Below are positions 27,921 through 36,797 of a DNA stretch of 64,000 nucleotides, piece by piece; position 1 is the first letter of the stretch, and each line of letters starts with the position of its first letter. A program made the translations under genes and the position numbers. Origin of the DNA: Mesorhizobium sp. M1E.F.Ca.ET.045.02.1.1 (GTDB lineage: Bacteria; Pseudomonadota; Alphaproteobacteria; Rhizobiales; Rhizobiaceae); assembly GCF_003952485.1 (NCBI RefSeq), contig NZ_CP034447.1, forward strand, positions 5,780,501 through 5,844,500, written 5' to 3'. Under the pieces are notes generated by a model, which was given only the letters and a program-made list of their open reading frames with translations, was not told the origin of the DNA and did no database searches.

Positions 27921-28643
27921 TTACGGGTGGATCAGGCGCCGGCGCACCGCCTCGACGACGGCTTGCGTAGTGGTGGCCACGCCAAAAGCCTCGCGGGCCC
28001 GCGTCGCGTGCCATTTGACGGTGCGCTCCGTCAGGCCGAGGATCTGCGAGGTTTCCGACGAGGTCTTGCCAGCCGCGGCCCATAGCAGCACTTCCTTTTC
28101 CCGATCGGTCAGCGGACCTTCACCGTCTTCATCGTCGTTCGCAAGCGCCTGGATCGCCATGCCGGCGTACACGGCCATGGTGACCAGTTGCACCTGCTGG
28201 CGCGGCGACAGGTTGCAGCGCTTCTGAGAGGAGGCGAATGACAGCACGGACTGCCAGTGATGGACGCTCAGCATCGGTACGGCGAAGCCGCTGCAGATGC
28301 CGAATTCCGTCGCCTCGCCCGCAACGCGCCGCGAGGCTTGCGTATCGGACCACTTGGCGGGAACTTCAGACCACAGGAACGGCTTCAACGTCTTCGCCGA
28401 ATAGATGCAGACGCCATCCACGGCGGCGTGCTCGGCCTCCACATAGCGTTCGAACCAGCCTTCGGGCCAGCCGTTCAATTCCACCATCGGTGCCAGCTTC
28501 TGCCCGCCCAAGGGCACGCCGCTCAAGATAAGATGTTCGAATCCAAGATTTTTTACCGTATCGAGCAGATCGCTCAACAGCGGTCCCGTCGCCGTGTGCT
28601 TCCTGCAGCGCTCGACGAAGTCGAATACATCCGAGTCGATCAT
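27921..28643 (-). CDS. LuxR-family quorum-sensing regulator
   Basis: 240 aa. The N-terminal autoinducer-binding domain (about 20-165) includes LNGWPEGWFERYVEAEHAAVDGV with the expected W, Y and D positions. The C-terminal GerE helix-turn-helix is LTDREKEVLLWAAAGKTSSETSQILGLTERTVKWH. The frame is open to 28799, but ATG 28643 (MIDSDVFDFVERC) gives the normal LuxR length and has a G-rich Shine-Dalgarno stretch upstream; ATG 28667 is the alternative. It probably binds the luxI product and activates at the palindrome 27,896-27,911. Confidence 0.92.
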   Translation of the reverse strand: MIDSDVFDFVERCRKHTATGPLLSDLLDTVKNLGFEHLILSGVPLGGQKLAPMVELNGWPEGWFERYVEAEHAAVDGVCIYSAKTLKPFLWSEVPAKWSDTQASRRVAGEATEFGICSGFAVPMLSVHHWQSVLSFASSQKRCNLSPRQQVQLVTMAVYAGMAIQALANDDEDGEGPLTDREKEVLLWAAAGKTSSETSQILGLTERTVKWHATRAREAFGVATTTQAVVEAVRRRLIHP

Positions 28644-28860
28644 GCCAGAGACCCCCCTCTCCCGCATGATCCATTTATAGAGGATTTTAGATAACTTGAA
28701 TATAAAAATTCGCGGCTCCGGCGCAAAGTCCAGGCGAGGAGATACTTCCAGGTGCCGAAGTTGCCGTCCCGCGAAACCTTCGAGCCTGGCTGTCGTCATC
28801 TCGTCTTTACGAGCAAGCGGCCCTGCCGAGGTGACAGTGAAGAAGTTGCGGCTGTGCGCC

Positions 28861-29586
28861 TCAGCCTTCCAGGCCGCTTGCCGCGCCGGCGTGGCGCATC
28901 ATGCGCAGGAAGCTCATGGAGATGTGGGCGCGCCTTATGTGGCCGATCGATTCCCAGTCGCCGATCTCGGCCGCGGCCAGGACCTCCTCCATTTCACGCC
29001 GGAACGCGGTGAACTCCTCCACGAGGCCGAGTTGCGGCATCATCTTGAGGACGACGCGCGCCACCTGGAAATACAGCCTTTCGCTGATCTCGCGCAGCGG
29101 CTGGTTCCCGGTCATGCCGGACAGTTCGGTGAAGAAATCCATGTTGAGCTGCAGGAAGGCGCGCTGATCCGGATTGAGCATGTCGGAATCGCAGCGGGCA
29201 ATCAGCGCCCGGATCCGATCCAGGTCCGCCGCCGTGCGCGGAATCGGCGAAAGCTTGCCGACCAGAAGCGCCAGTTCCAGGCGCAGATGATAGACCTGCT
29301 GCAATTCCTCGATATCGACGTCGGTGACGATGGTGCCGACGCCGTGGACGGATTGAACCAGGCCTTCGGATTCAAGGCGCGCCAGGACGCGCCGGACCGG
29401 CGTGCGGCTGATCTCGAATTCCTGGGCGAGCTCTTCCTCGGAAAGCCGGCTTCCCGGCGGGTAGTCGAGCAGGCAGATGCGGTCGCGCAAGATCAGGTAG
29501 ATGCGTTCGAACCGTTCCCGCGCCGACAGCGGGCGTGGAGCAGCACTGATCACCGCAGCGGCCGGGGCATCCGTGTCAAGCGTCAT
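28861..29586 (-). CDS. GntR-family (FCD subgroup) transcriptional regulator
   Basis: 241 aa. The winged helix is at residues 25-90 ([45 protein letters not shown]). The all-helical FCD effector domain follows, with metal/ligand His and Asp in [11 protein letters not shown] and the C-terminal [14 protein letters not shown]. It is the last gene of the ehu-like operon, overlapping ehuA by four bases (ATGA), so it is made with the transporter. It probably controls the divergent promoters near 32,730-32,840. Confidence 0.9.
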   Translation of the reverse strand: MTLDTDAPAAAVISAAPRPLSARERFERIYLILRDRICLLDYPPGSRLSEEELAQEFEISRTPVRRVLARLESEGLVQSVHGVGTIVTDVDIEELQQVYHLRLELALLVGKLSPIPRTAADLDRIRALIARCDSDMLNPDQRAFLQLNMDFFTELSGMTGNQPLREISERLYFQVARVVLKMMPQLGLVEEFTAFRREMEEVLAAAEIGDWESIGHIRRAHISMSFLRMMRHAGAASGLEG

Positions 29587-30362
29587 CCAGCCTCCAGGAC
29601 GGCGTGCAGGAACTGCCGCGTCCGCTCATTCTTTGGCGCGCCGAACAACTCGCTCGGCGATCCTTGTTCGCAGATCTTGCCCTGATAGAAGAAACAGACC
29701 CGGTCTGAAAATTCCTTGGCGAAGCCCATCTGGTGGGTGACCATCAGCATGGTCAGGTCATGCTCACGGCCGAGCTGCCTTATCACCTGCAGCACTTCGC
29801 CGACAAGTTCCGGGTCGAGCGCCGAGGTCACCTCGTCGAACAGCATGATCTTCGGCCGCATGGCGCAAGCGCGGGCAATCGCGACGCGCTGCTGCTGGCC
29901 GCCGGAGAGCTGCGAGGGATAATGGTCCTTCTTCTCCGACAGGCCGACCATGTTGAGGAGCTCGGCCGCCCTTGCCTCGGCTTCGGCCCGCTTCATGCCG
30001 AGAACCGTTATCGGCGCCTCGATGCAGTTCTGCAATGCCGTCATATGCGGGAAAAGGTTGAACGACTGGAAGACCATGCCGATCTTGGCGCGAACGCGGC
30101 GGATATGGGCAAGATCGGCCGGCACGAGCTTGCCGTTCTTCTCCATATGCGTGAGAGGCTCGCCTTCCACCCAGATGACGCCGTCATTGATGGTTTCCAG
30201 CGTCATCAGCATGCGCAGCACGGTGGTCTTGCCGGAGCCGGACGGGCCTATGATGGAGACCTTCTCGCCGCGGGCGATGTCGAGGCTCAATCCGTCGAGA
30301 ACGGTCAGCGCGCCGTAGCGCTTGGAAACATTGTCGAAGCGGACCATCGGTTGCTCGGTCAT
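29583..30362 (-). CDS. ehuA: ABC transporter ATP-binding protein (EhuA-like)
   Basis: 259 aa ATPase of the polar amino-acid uptake class, energising import through the two permeases upstream. Walker A GPSGSGKT (39-46), Q loop in [13 protein letters not shown], signature [14 protein letters not shown], Walker [14 protein letters not shown], switch His in MVTHQMGF. The start ATGA overlaps the ehuD stop. Best family match from memory is EhuA of the ectoine/hydroxyectoine importer; the gene symbol marks family resemblance, not proven substrate. Confidence 0.88.
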   Translation of the reverse strand: MTEQPMVRFDNVSKRYGALTVLDGLSLDIARGEKVSIIGPSGSGKTTVLRMLMTLETINDGVIWVEGEPLTHMEKNGKLVPADLAHIRRVRAKIGMVFQSFNLFPHMTALQNCIEAPITVLGMKRAEAEARAAELLNMVGLSEKKDHYPSQLSGGQQQRVAIARACAMRPKIMLFDEVTSALDPELVGEVLQVIRQLGREHDLTMLMVTHQMGFAKEFSDRVCFFYQGKICEQGSPSELFGAPKNERTRQFLHAVLEAG

Positions 30363-31018
30363 CGTACGGTCCTTCTGTTGAGCAGGCGTTCGAGGGCACG
30401 GATAAGCGCGGCCGATACCAGGCTCATCGCCAGAAAGAACAGGCCGACCAGCGTCATCGGCTCGGTGTAGCGGAAGGTTTCGGAGCCGATGATCTTGGCG
30501 GTCTGCATGAGTTCCAGCACCGCGATCGCCGAAAGCAGCGGCGTTTCCTTGAACAGCGCAACCAGATAGTTGCCGAGCGCCGGCACGATCGGCGGGATCG
30601 CCTGCGGGATGATGATGTCGCGGAACGTCGTCCAGGCCGAGAGATTGAGCGCGATCGCGGCTTCCCACTGGCCACGATGGATGTTGTCGAAACCGGCGCG
30701 GTAAACCTCCGAACAATAGGCGGCGTAGTGGACGCCGATGGCGACAACGCCGGCGGTGAACGCATCGATCACGAGGCCGAATTTCGGAAACACGAAATAG
30801 ATAAAGAAGATCTGGATGAGCAGCGGCGTCGAGCGGATCAGCTCGACCAGCACCGAGATCGTCCAGCCGGTCCATGGCACGGCGATGCGGACCACCGCCA
30901 GGACAAGGCCGAGCGAGGCGGCGATGACAAAGCCTAGCAGCGTTGCCTCAATGGAGATGATTGCCGCGTGCGCCAGCACCGGCAGGATCTGCAAGGTAAA
31001 ACTCCAATCCCAGATCAT
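30359..31018 (-). CDS. ehuD: ABC transporter permease (EhuD-like)
   Basis: 219 aa inner-membrane permease, five helices. [15 protein letters not shown] is the usual EhuD start and the EAA loop is [34 protein letters not shown]. The start overlaps the ehuC stop and the stop overlaps the ehuA start by four bases each. Works as a heterodimer with the EhuC-like permease. Confidence 0.88.
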   Translation of the reverse strand: MIWDWSFTLQILPVLAHAAIISIEATLLGFVIAASLGLVLAVVRIAVPWTGWTISVLVELIRSTPLLIQIFFIYFVFPKFGLVIDAFTAGVVAIGVHYAAYCSEVYRAGFDNIHRGQWEAAIALNLSAWTTFRDIIIPQAIPPIVPALGNYLVALFKETPLLSAIAVLELMQTAKIIGSETFRYTEPMTLVGLFFLAMSLVSAALIRALERLLNRRTVR

Positions 31019-31743
31019 GCCGCCCTCCCCCGCGCCAGGCCGAGCGAAGCCCGCCTTTCGAGCAGCCGCATGCCGATGGAGATGACCAGCGACATGGCAA
31101 GATACATCAGCAGCACCAGCGTGAAGATGGGAATGGTCTTGAACGTGGTCTGGTTCATCTGCTGCGCCTTGAAGGCAAGGTCGGTGAGCGTGATCAGCGA
31201 GACCAGGGCGGTCGCTTTCAGAAGCTCGATGAACAGATTGCCCCAGGGCGGGATCATGGCGATGAAGGCCTGCGGCAGGATGATCCGGCGCAGCATCTGC
31301 GACCGGCTCATGTTGAGCGCCGTTCCCGCTTCCCATTGGCCGCGCGCGACCGATTGGATGGCGCCGCGCACGACTTCCGACCCATAGGCGCCGACGTTCA
31401 GCCCAAGCGCCAGAACAGCAACCAGAAAGGCGTTGAGCGTGACGCCGAACTGCGGCAGCACGAAGAACAGCCAGAATAGCTGCACCAGCGCCGAGGTGCC
31501 GCGGAAGATCTCGACATAGACCGTCGCCAGCCATCTGAGCGGCGCTGGGCCGTACATGCGCGCAAGCGCCGCGAGCACGCCCATGACAATCGCCAGCAGG
31601 CTGCCAATCACGGCTATTTCGATGGTCAGCAGCGCGCCCTGCAGCAGCCCCGGCAGGAACAGTCTATAGGATGCCTGCGTCGCCAGCACGCCGATAACGG
31701 CGAGCGCGACAACCAGCATGGCAACTAACGTGCGGATTCCCAT
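31015..31743 (-). CDS. ehuC: ABC transporter permease (EhuC-like)
   Basis: 242 aa inner-membrane permease of the HisM/GlnP class. The EAA loop is QWEAGTALNMSRSQMLRRIILPQAFIAMIPPWGN. Hydrophobic segments near 5-25, 30-60, 70-110 and 190-220. It follows the binding-protein gene by 53 bases and overlaps the EhuD-like gene (ATGA). Confidence 0.88.
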   Translation of the reverse strand: MGIRTLVAMLVVALAVIGVLATQASYRLFLPGLLQGALLTIEIAVIGSLLAIVMGVLAALARMYGPAPLRWLATVYVEIFRGTSALVQLFWLFFVLPQFGVTLNAFLVAVLALGLNVGAYGSEVVRGAIQSVARGQWEAGTALNMSRSQMLRRIILPQAFIAMIPPWGNLFIELLKATALVSLITLTDLAFKAQQMNQTTFKTIPIFTLVLLMYLAMSLVISIGMRLLERRASLGLARGRAA

Positions 31744-31796
31744 CTGCCCTCCAGGAAAAAGAGGGCGGCGCTCTCGCGCCGCCAGCAGTTGGGAAC

Positions 31797-32666
31797 TTAT
31801 TCGCCCTTGCAGAGCTGCGCGGTGGTCTTGTTGGGCAGATAGTCCTTGCCGAAGCCGAGCGGCTCGACAAGGGCGATATGCTCGGGCGACCCGATGAACT
31901 TCTTCAGCTCGGCGTTGAACGCTTCCTGCAAATCGGTGTCTTCCTTGCGGAAGCCGAAGCCGCCATGACCCTTGACCGACTTGCCGGCAACCTCGCCGAA
32001 CGGCTTGGTCGATTCGACGCCGTCGGCCTTCTTGGCCATCTCGGCGATCGACAGCGCCGTCAGCGTGGCCGCATCGGCGCGGCCCGACTGAACGGCGGCA
32101 ACCAGGCTGGACTGATCGGGCAAGGTGACGAGCTGCGCCTCGGCGACACCCGCATCCTTGGCGTATCCGCCCTCGACGGCGCCGGCCATCACGGCGAGCT
32201 TGAGATCGGGATTGGCCTTGATGCTGGAATAGTCCGTCAGGCCTTTCGGATTGCCCTTCGCAACCAGCATGGCCTCACCGATGCCGTAGGACGGCTCCGA
32301 GAAATTGATCTCGGCGCAGCGCTTCGGATTGATGAACATGCCGGCGGCGATGATGTCGAAGCGGCCGGCCTTAAGGCCCGGAATGAGCGAGCCGAACTCG
32401 GTCAGCACGCCGTCCACCTGCTTGATGCCCATCTTGGCGAGCACCGCCTTGGCGACCTCAGGCGCTTCGCCGGTCAGCTTGCCGTCGGGCGTCGCGAAAC
32501 CGAACGGCGCCTCGTTGGCAAAGCCGACACGGATGTAGCCGTCCTTCTTGGCGCGTTCGAGGGTCGTCTCCGCCTTGGCCGGCAGTGACGTGAATGCTGT
32601 CGCGGCAAGCGCAAGGCAAGCGGCGGCCTTCACGACCGCGCGGCGGGATATCTGTGACGTGAACAT
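31797..32666 (-). CDS. ehuB: Periplasmic substrate-binding protein (EhuB-like)
   Basis: 289 aa, family 3 solute-binding protein. A signal with twin arginine-like residues (MFTSQISRRAVVKAAACLALAATAF, cleavage near AKAET) precedes the binding core: RVGFANEAPFGFATPDGKLTGEAPEVAK, VDGVLTEFGSLIPGLKAGRFDIIAAGMFINPKRC and VMAGAVEGGYAKDAGV, all typical of EhuB. The open frame runs to 32762; ATG 32666 begins the signal peptide and has a GGGGAA upstream. First gene of the minus-strand operon. The natural ligand may be ectoine-like or another small zwitterion. Confidence 0.88.
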   Translation of the reverse strand: MFTSQISRRAVVKAAACLALAATAFTSLPAKAETTLERAKKDGYIRVGFANEAPFGFATPDGKLTGEAPEVAKAVLAKMGIKQVDGVLTEFGSLIPGLKAGRFDIIAAGMFINPKRCAEINFSEPSYGIGEAMLVAKGNPKGLTDYSSIKANPDLKLAVMAGAVEGGYAKDAGVAEAQLVTLPDQSSLVAAVQSGRADAATLTALSIAEMAKKADGVESTKPFGEVAGKSVKGHGGFGFRKEDTDLQEAFNAELKKFIGSPEHIALVEPLGFGKDYLPNKTTAQLCKGE

Positions 32667-32732
32667 GCGTTCCCCTTTCAATGATTGCTTGGCTCGAGCG
32701 ACGTTTCTCCTCCATCGCTTCAAGCTCATAAG

Positions 32733-32838
32733 ACGTATACAACTCATCTGGACATATCGCAAGATGCGCTGTACGAATCTTGGAAAATAGCCGCTATCGC
32801 CACAATGCGCGGCATAACCATTGACAAGTTGTGCACAA
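32733..32838. promoter_or_regulatory. Divergent promoter region with two GntR-type palindromes
   Basis: Palindrome TTGTGCACAA (32829-32838) overlaps just downstream of a TTGACA (32821-32826) pointing toward the plus-strand operon. A related ACGTATACAA (32733-32742) lies near the minus-strand start. TTGT..ACAA sites are typical for FCD-type GntR proteins. Confidence 0.55.
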
Positions 32839-32905
32839 TTAAGGGCATTTTCCTGAAACTACAGGCCGAGAGCCGCGTTCGGCCGCGGCGATGGGAGGGA
32901 CGGTT

Positions 32906-34087
32906 TTGAGCGGGTCGGACGGGTTCACCAAGGCGGAATACGCGCGGCGTCTGGCCGACGTGAAGCACCGCATGGAAACGGCCGGCTTCGATCTCATCAT
33001 CTGTCAGGATCCCGCCAACATGTGCTGGCTGACCGGCTATGACGGCTGGTCTTTCTACGTGCCGCAATGCGTGCTCGTTCATCTGGAGGAAGAGCGTCCG
33101 ATCTGGTTCGGCAGGGCGCAGGACGCCAAGAGCGCCCGCATGACCACCGGCCTGCCCGAAACGAACATCGTCCCGTTCTCGGAGCGACTGGTGCAGCATC
33201 CCGTCGAGCATCCCTATGACGAGCTCGCCGGGCTGATCAGGGCGCGCGGCTGGAACAGGGCGCGGATCGGCGTCGAGATGGATGCGCATTATTACACCGC
33301 GCGCTGCCATGCCCATCTCGCCGGCGGCCTGCCCGAGGCGCGCTTTTCCAACAATGGCGACCTCGTCAACTGGGCGCGCCTGGTGAAATCCGAAGCCGAG
33401 CTGGCGCTGATCCGCGAGGCGGGCGCGATCTGCAGCAATGCCATGAACCGCGCCATCGAAAAGATGCGGCCCGGCGTGCCGCAGAACCACGTCATCGCCG
33501 AGATCTATCACGCGCAGATCATGGGCGTGGCCGGCGCCGGCGGCGACTATACCGCCATCTGCCCATTGATGCCGGTCGGCGAAGGCACAAGCACGCCGCA
33601 TCTGACCTGGTCGGACGCGCCGCTTCCCGACAGCGGGCTCGCCATCATCGAGATCGCCGGCGTGCGGCGGCGCTACCATGCGGCGCTGACCCGGACGGTG
33701 CATTTCGGCAAGCCGCCGGCAGCCCTTTCCGATATGGCCAAGGTGATCGTCGAAGGCGTCGACGCCGGCCTCGCAATGGCGCGGCCCGGCAACACCGCGG
33801 AACAGGTCGAAGCCGCCTGGCAGGCAGTGCTGCGCAGAAACGGGCTGAAGAAGGAAAGCCGGGTGGGCTACCCGGTCGGCCTCGCCTATCCGCCGGACTG
33901 GGGCGAACGCACCGTGAGCCTGAGACCCGGCGACAAGACCGAGCTCGAGCCCGGCATGTGCTTCCACCTCATGGCCGGCGTCTGGCTCGAGGATTTCGGC
34001 GTCGCCATTTCGGAGTCCTTCGTCGTTGCCGAGAACGGCGGCGAGCGGCTCTGCGACGTCACCCGCGACCTCATCGTCATCGACTGA
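32906..34087 (+). CDS. M24-fold hydrolase, ectoine hydrolase (DoeA/EutD)-like
   Basis: 393 aa creatinase/prolidase 'pita-bread' protein. N-terminal creatinase domain (DLIICQDPANMCWLTGYDGWSFYVPQC) and C-terminal M24 domain (about 155-390). The positions that hold metal ligands in peptidases are replaced (IIEIAGVRRRYHAALTRTVHFG), as in creatinase and DoeA, so a metal-free C-N hydrolase is expected. The motif VGYPVGLAYPPDWGERTVSLRPGDKTELEPGMCFH is close to DoeA as I remember it. I prefer the TTG at 32906 because GGGAGGGA lies five bases before it; ATG 32891 has no such site. First gene of the plus-strand operon. Confidence 0.82.
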   Translation: MSGSDGFTKAEYARRLADVKHRMETAGFDLIICQDPANMCWLTGYDGWSFYVPQCVLVHLEEERPIWFGRAQDAKSARMTTGLPETNIVPFSERLVQHPVEHPYDELAGLIRARGWNRARIGVEMDAHYYTARCHAHLAGGLPEARFSNNGDLVNWARLVKSEAELALIREAGAICSNAMNRAIEKMRPGVPQNHVIAEIYHAQIMGVAGAGGDYTAICPLMPVGEGTSTPHLTWSDAPLPDSGLAIIEIAGVRRRYHAALTRTVHFGKPPAALSDMAKVIVEGVDAGLAMARPGNTAEQVEAAWQAVLRRNGLKKESRVGYPVGLAYPPDWGERTVSLRPGDKTELEPGMCFHLMAGVWLEDFGVAISESFVVAENGGERLCDVTRDLIVID

Positions 34088-34106
34088 CCAATTTCGAGGA
34101 TACACA

Positions 34107-35255
34107 ATGGACCGCAATCCCTTTTCGGAAGCCGAGATCGCCGGCCGCCTGTCGAAGGTGCGCAATGCGTTGGCCGAGCGCGGGCTCGACGCCGCCGTCT
34201 TCGCTTCGCCGGAAAATGTCTTCTATCTCACCGGTCTCGACCATTGGGGCTATTTCGCGCCGCATCTTCTGATCGTGCCGCTCGACCGGCAGCCGGTTCT
34301 CATCACCCGCTCGATGGAGAAGGTGACGATCGAAAACCAGGTGAAGGCGGCGGAATTCCGCGGCCATTCCGACAGCGAGACGGCGGCGGATCTTGCCGCG
34401 AGCGTCCTTTCCGAACTCGGCCTGACGGGCAAGCGCATCGGTCTCGAATACTGGACCTCGGGCCTCAGCCACGGCCTCGCCCTGAAACTGGAAGCGCAGG
34501 CCGAGGCCAAATGGAGCGATGTCTCCGGGCTGGTCGACAGAATGAGGCTAGTTAAGAGCGCCGAGGAACAGGCGCTGATGCGCCGCGCCGCCAAGGTCAC
34601 GGATGCCGCCGCCGGTGCCGCGATCGCGGCGATCCACGACGGCGCCGCCGAGCAGGAGGTCGCCGCGCAATGCGTGGCGGCGATGGCGCGCGCCGGCGGC
34701 CATGCGCCCGGCTTCGGCCCCTTCATCCGCCCCGCCGCCCGGCTCGGCGAGGAACACACGACCTGGGGCGACGGCATCTATCGAAGCGGCGAGCCGGTCT
34801 TCGTCGAACTGTCCGGCTGCGTTTCGCGCTATCACGCACCGCTCGGCCGGCTGATCCGTATCGGTAGCATCAGGGACGAGGACGCCGCGATGGCCGAGGT
34901 GACGGCCAAGGCGTTCAATGCCGTCGTCAAGGCGCTGAAACCCGGCGTCAGGGCGCGCGACGTCTACGCCGCCTGGCAGGGTGTCGCCGACGAGGCCGGC
35001 CTTTCGCACTATCGCCGCCATCATTGCGGCTATCTCGTCGGCATCGGCCAGCCGCCGTCCTGGACTGGCGGCAATTCGGTGACGGGCCTGCGGCACGATT
35101 CCGATCTCGAGATCGAGACCGGCATGAGCTTCCACATCCTGTCCTGGCTGATGGGCACCGGCCGCGGCGACGATTTCATCTCCAACACCGTGCTTCTCAC
35201 CGAGACCGGCGCCGAAGTGCTGACGCGCACCCCGACCGGTCCGATCGTTCGCTAG
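34107..35255 (+). CDS. Second M24-fold hydrolase (creatinase/DoeA-like)
   Basis: 382 aa with the same two-domain plan: AVFASPENVFYLTGLDHWGYFAPH in the N-terminal domain and GEPVFVELSGCVSRYHAPLGRLIRI, YRRHHCGYLVGIGQPPSW and ETGMSFHILSWL in the M24 domain. The metal-binding acids are again missing. It is clearly a diverged relative of the preceding gene rather than a recent duplicate. GAGGA lies six bases before the ATG, 19 bases after the upstream stop. The reaction is not known; by family it should cleave a C-N bond of a small substrate. Confidence 0.8.
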   Translation: MDRNPFSEAEIAGRLSKVRNALAERGLDAAVFASPENVFYLTGLDHWGYFAPHLLIVPLDRQPVLITRSMEKVTIENQVKAAEFRGHSDSETAADLAASVLSELGLTGKRIGLEYWTSGLSHGLALKLEAQAEAKWSDVSGLVDRMRLVKSAEEQALMRRAAKVTDAAAGAAIAAIHDGAAEQEVAAQCVAAMARAGGHAPGFGPFIRPAARLGEEHTTWGDGIYRSGEPVFVELSGCVSRYHAPLGRLIRIGSIRDEDAAMAEVTAKAFNAVVKALKPGVRARDVYAAWQGVADEAGLSHYRRHHCGYLVGIGQPPSWTGGNSVTGLRHDSDLEIETGMSFHILSWLMGTGRGDDFISNTVLLTETGAEVLTRTPTGPIVR

Positions 35256-35258
35256 ACG

Positions 35259-36518
35259 ATGACCATGCGCTACTCGGCGTTTTCGATTTTCCGCAACGGC
35301 CTGTCCGGCCAGAAGAACTGGCAGCGCGCCTGGCGCGCCGCCGAGCCGAAAGGCGCCTATGACGTGATCATCGTCGGCGGCGGCGGGCATGGCCTCGCCA
35401 CGGCATTCTACCTGGCCGAGAACCACGGCGTCCGCAATGTCGCGGTGCTGGAGAAAGGCTATGTCGGCGGCGGCAATGTCGGCCGCAACACCACCGTCAT
35501 CCGCTCCAACTACCTGCTCGACGGCAACACCCAGTTCTATGAATTCTCGGTCAAGCTGTGGGAAGGCCTGTCGCAGGCGCTGAACTTCAACGTGATGTTC
35601 TCGCAGCGCGGCCAGATTGTCACCGCTCATTCGGCGGATCAGCTCGACACGTTCAGCCATCGCGCCAACATCATGCGGCTGAACGGCATCGACGCCGACA
35701 TCCTCGACCGCGACGAGGTGCGGCGGCTCGTGCCCTATCTCGATTTCTCCGACACGGCGCGATTTCCGATCCATGGCGCGATCCTCCAGGGCCGCGCCGG
35801 CACCGCCCGCCACGATGCCGTCGCCTGGGGTTATGCGCGCGCCGCCGACGGTCACGGCGTCGATATCATTCAGAACTGCGAGGTGACCGGCTTTGTCCGC
35901 GACGGCGACAGGATCGTCGGCGTGGAGACGAGCAAGGGCCGGATCGGCGCCGGCAAGGTCGGCCTCGCGGTCGCCGGCCATACGTCGGTGCTCGGCCAGA
36001 AGGCTGGGCTCGAACTGCCGATCGAAAGCCACGTGCTGCAGGCCTTCGTCACCGAGCCGCTGAAGCCGCTGGTCGACCATGTCGTGGCCTATGGCGCCGA
36101 TCATTTCTATGTCAGCCAGTCCGACAAGGGCGGGCTGGTCTTCGGGGGCAATCTCGACGGCTACAATTCCTATGCCCAGCGCGGCAACCTCGGCGTCGTG
36201 CGCGAGGTGGCGGAAGCGGCAATCGCGCTGATGCCCTGCATCTCGCGCGTCCGGCTGCTGCGACATTGGGGCGGCGTCATGGATATGACGCCCGACGCGA
36301 GTCCGATCATCTGCCCGACGCCGATCGACGGGCTCTATCTCAATGGCGGCTGGTGCTATGGCGGCTTCAAGGCGACGCCCGCCTCGGGCTGGTGCTTCGC
36401 GCACACCCTTGCGACCGGCAAGCCGCATCCCTTGATCGCCGCCTATGGCCTCGACCGTTTCCGCACCGGCCGCACGCTCGACGAGGCCGGCGTCGGTCCC
36501 TCGGCCTGGCTGCAATAG
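35259..36518 (+). CDS. soxB: Sarcosine oxidase-type beta subunit
   Basis: 419 aa catalytic subunit of a heterotetrameric N-methyl-amine oxidase. The FAD motif VIIVGGGGHGLATAFYLAEN (about 36-55) and VGGGNVGRNTTVIRSNYL are typical. His185 in GTARHDAVAWGYARA is where FMN is covalently attached in this family. The end (GGVMDMTPDASPIICPTPIDGLYLNGGWCYGGFKATPASGWCFAH) is the substrate-side DAO fold. ATG 35259 follows the upstream stop by three bases; ATG 35265 is also possible. Symbol by family; the true substrate may not be sarcosine. Confidence 0.93.
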   Translation: MTMRYSAFSIFRNGLSGQKNWQRAWRAAEPKGAYDVIIVGGGGHGLATAFYLAENHGVRNVAVLEKGYVGGGNVGRNTTVIRSNYLLDGNTQFYEFSVKLWEGLSQALNFNVMFSQRGQIVTAHSADQLDTFSHRANIMRLNGIDADILDRDEVRRLVPYLDFSDTARFPIHGAILQGRAGTARHDAVAWGYARAADGHGVDIIQNCEVTGFVRDGDRIVGVETSKGRIGAGKVGLAVAGHTSVLGQKAGLELPIESHVLQAFVTEPLKPLVDHVVAYGADHFYVSQSDKGGLVFGGNLDGYNSYAQRGNLGVVREVAEAAIALMPCISRVRLLRHWGGVMDMTPDASPIICPTPIDGLYLNGGWCYGGFKATPASGWCFAHTLATGKPHPLIAAYGLDRFRTGRTLDEAGVGPSAWLQ

Positions 36519-36530
36519 AGAAGAAGACAA

Positions 36531-36797
36531 ATGCTTCGCATCGAATGCCCGTGCTGCGGCCCGCGCGACCATGACGAGTTCCGCTATGGCGGCGACGCTT
36601 CCGTGGCGCGTCCAGCCCATGACGACCCCGATCCGGAGGCCTGGTACCGCTATGTCTATGTGCGGGACAATCCGGCCGGACCGCACCGCGAGTTCTGGCA
36701 GCACGTGTCCGGCTGCCGACAATGGCTGGTCGTCGAGCGCGACACCAGAAACCACGTCATCCAATCGGTCGGCTTCGCCAGGAAAATGCCCGCATGA
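36531..36797 (+). CDS. soxD: Sarcosine oxidase-type delta subunit
   Basis: 88 aa zinc-binding structural subunit. Zinc ligands are visible as C6 and C9 (IECPCCGPRD), H58 and C62 (EFWQHVSGCRQW). DHDEFRYGGDA and WYRYVYVRDNPAGPHREFW are family hallmarks. Twelve bases after soxB and overlapping soxA by four bases (ATGA). Confidence 0.93.
   Translation: MLRIECPCCGPRDHDEFRYGGDASVARPAHDDPDPEAWYRYVYVRDNPAGPHREFWQHVSGCRQWLVVERDTRNHVIQSVGFARKMPA

Noticed and set aside
28861..32666. Standard ectoine-utilisation locus (ehu plus eut/doe)
   Set aside because: The importer and one hydrolase resemble it, but DoeB-type deacetylase, aminotransferase and ectoine-specific genes are absent and sarcosine-oxidase genes take their place.
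34548..36764. 738-codon minus-strand frame across the M24/soxB genes
   Set aside because: Crosses two well-supported genes on the other strand and shows only shadow composition.
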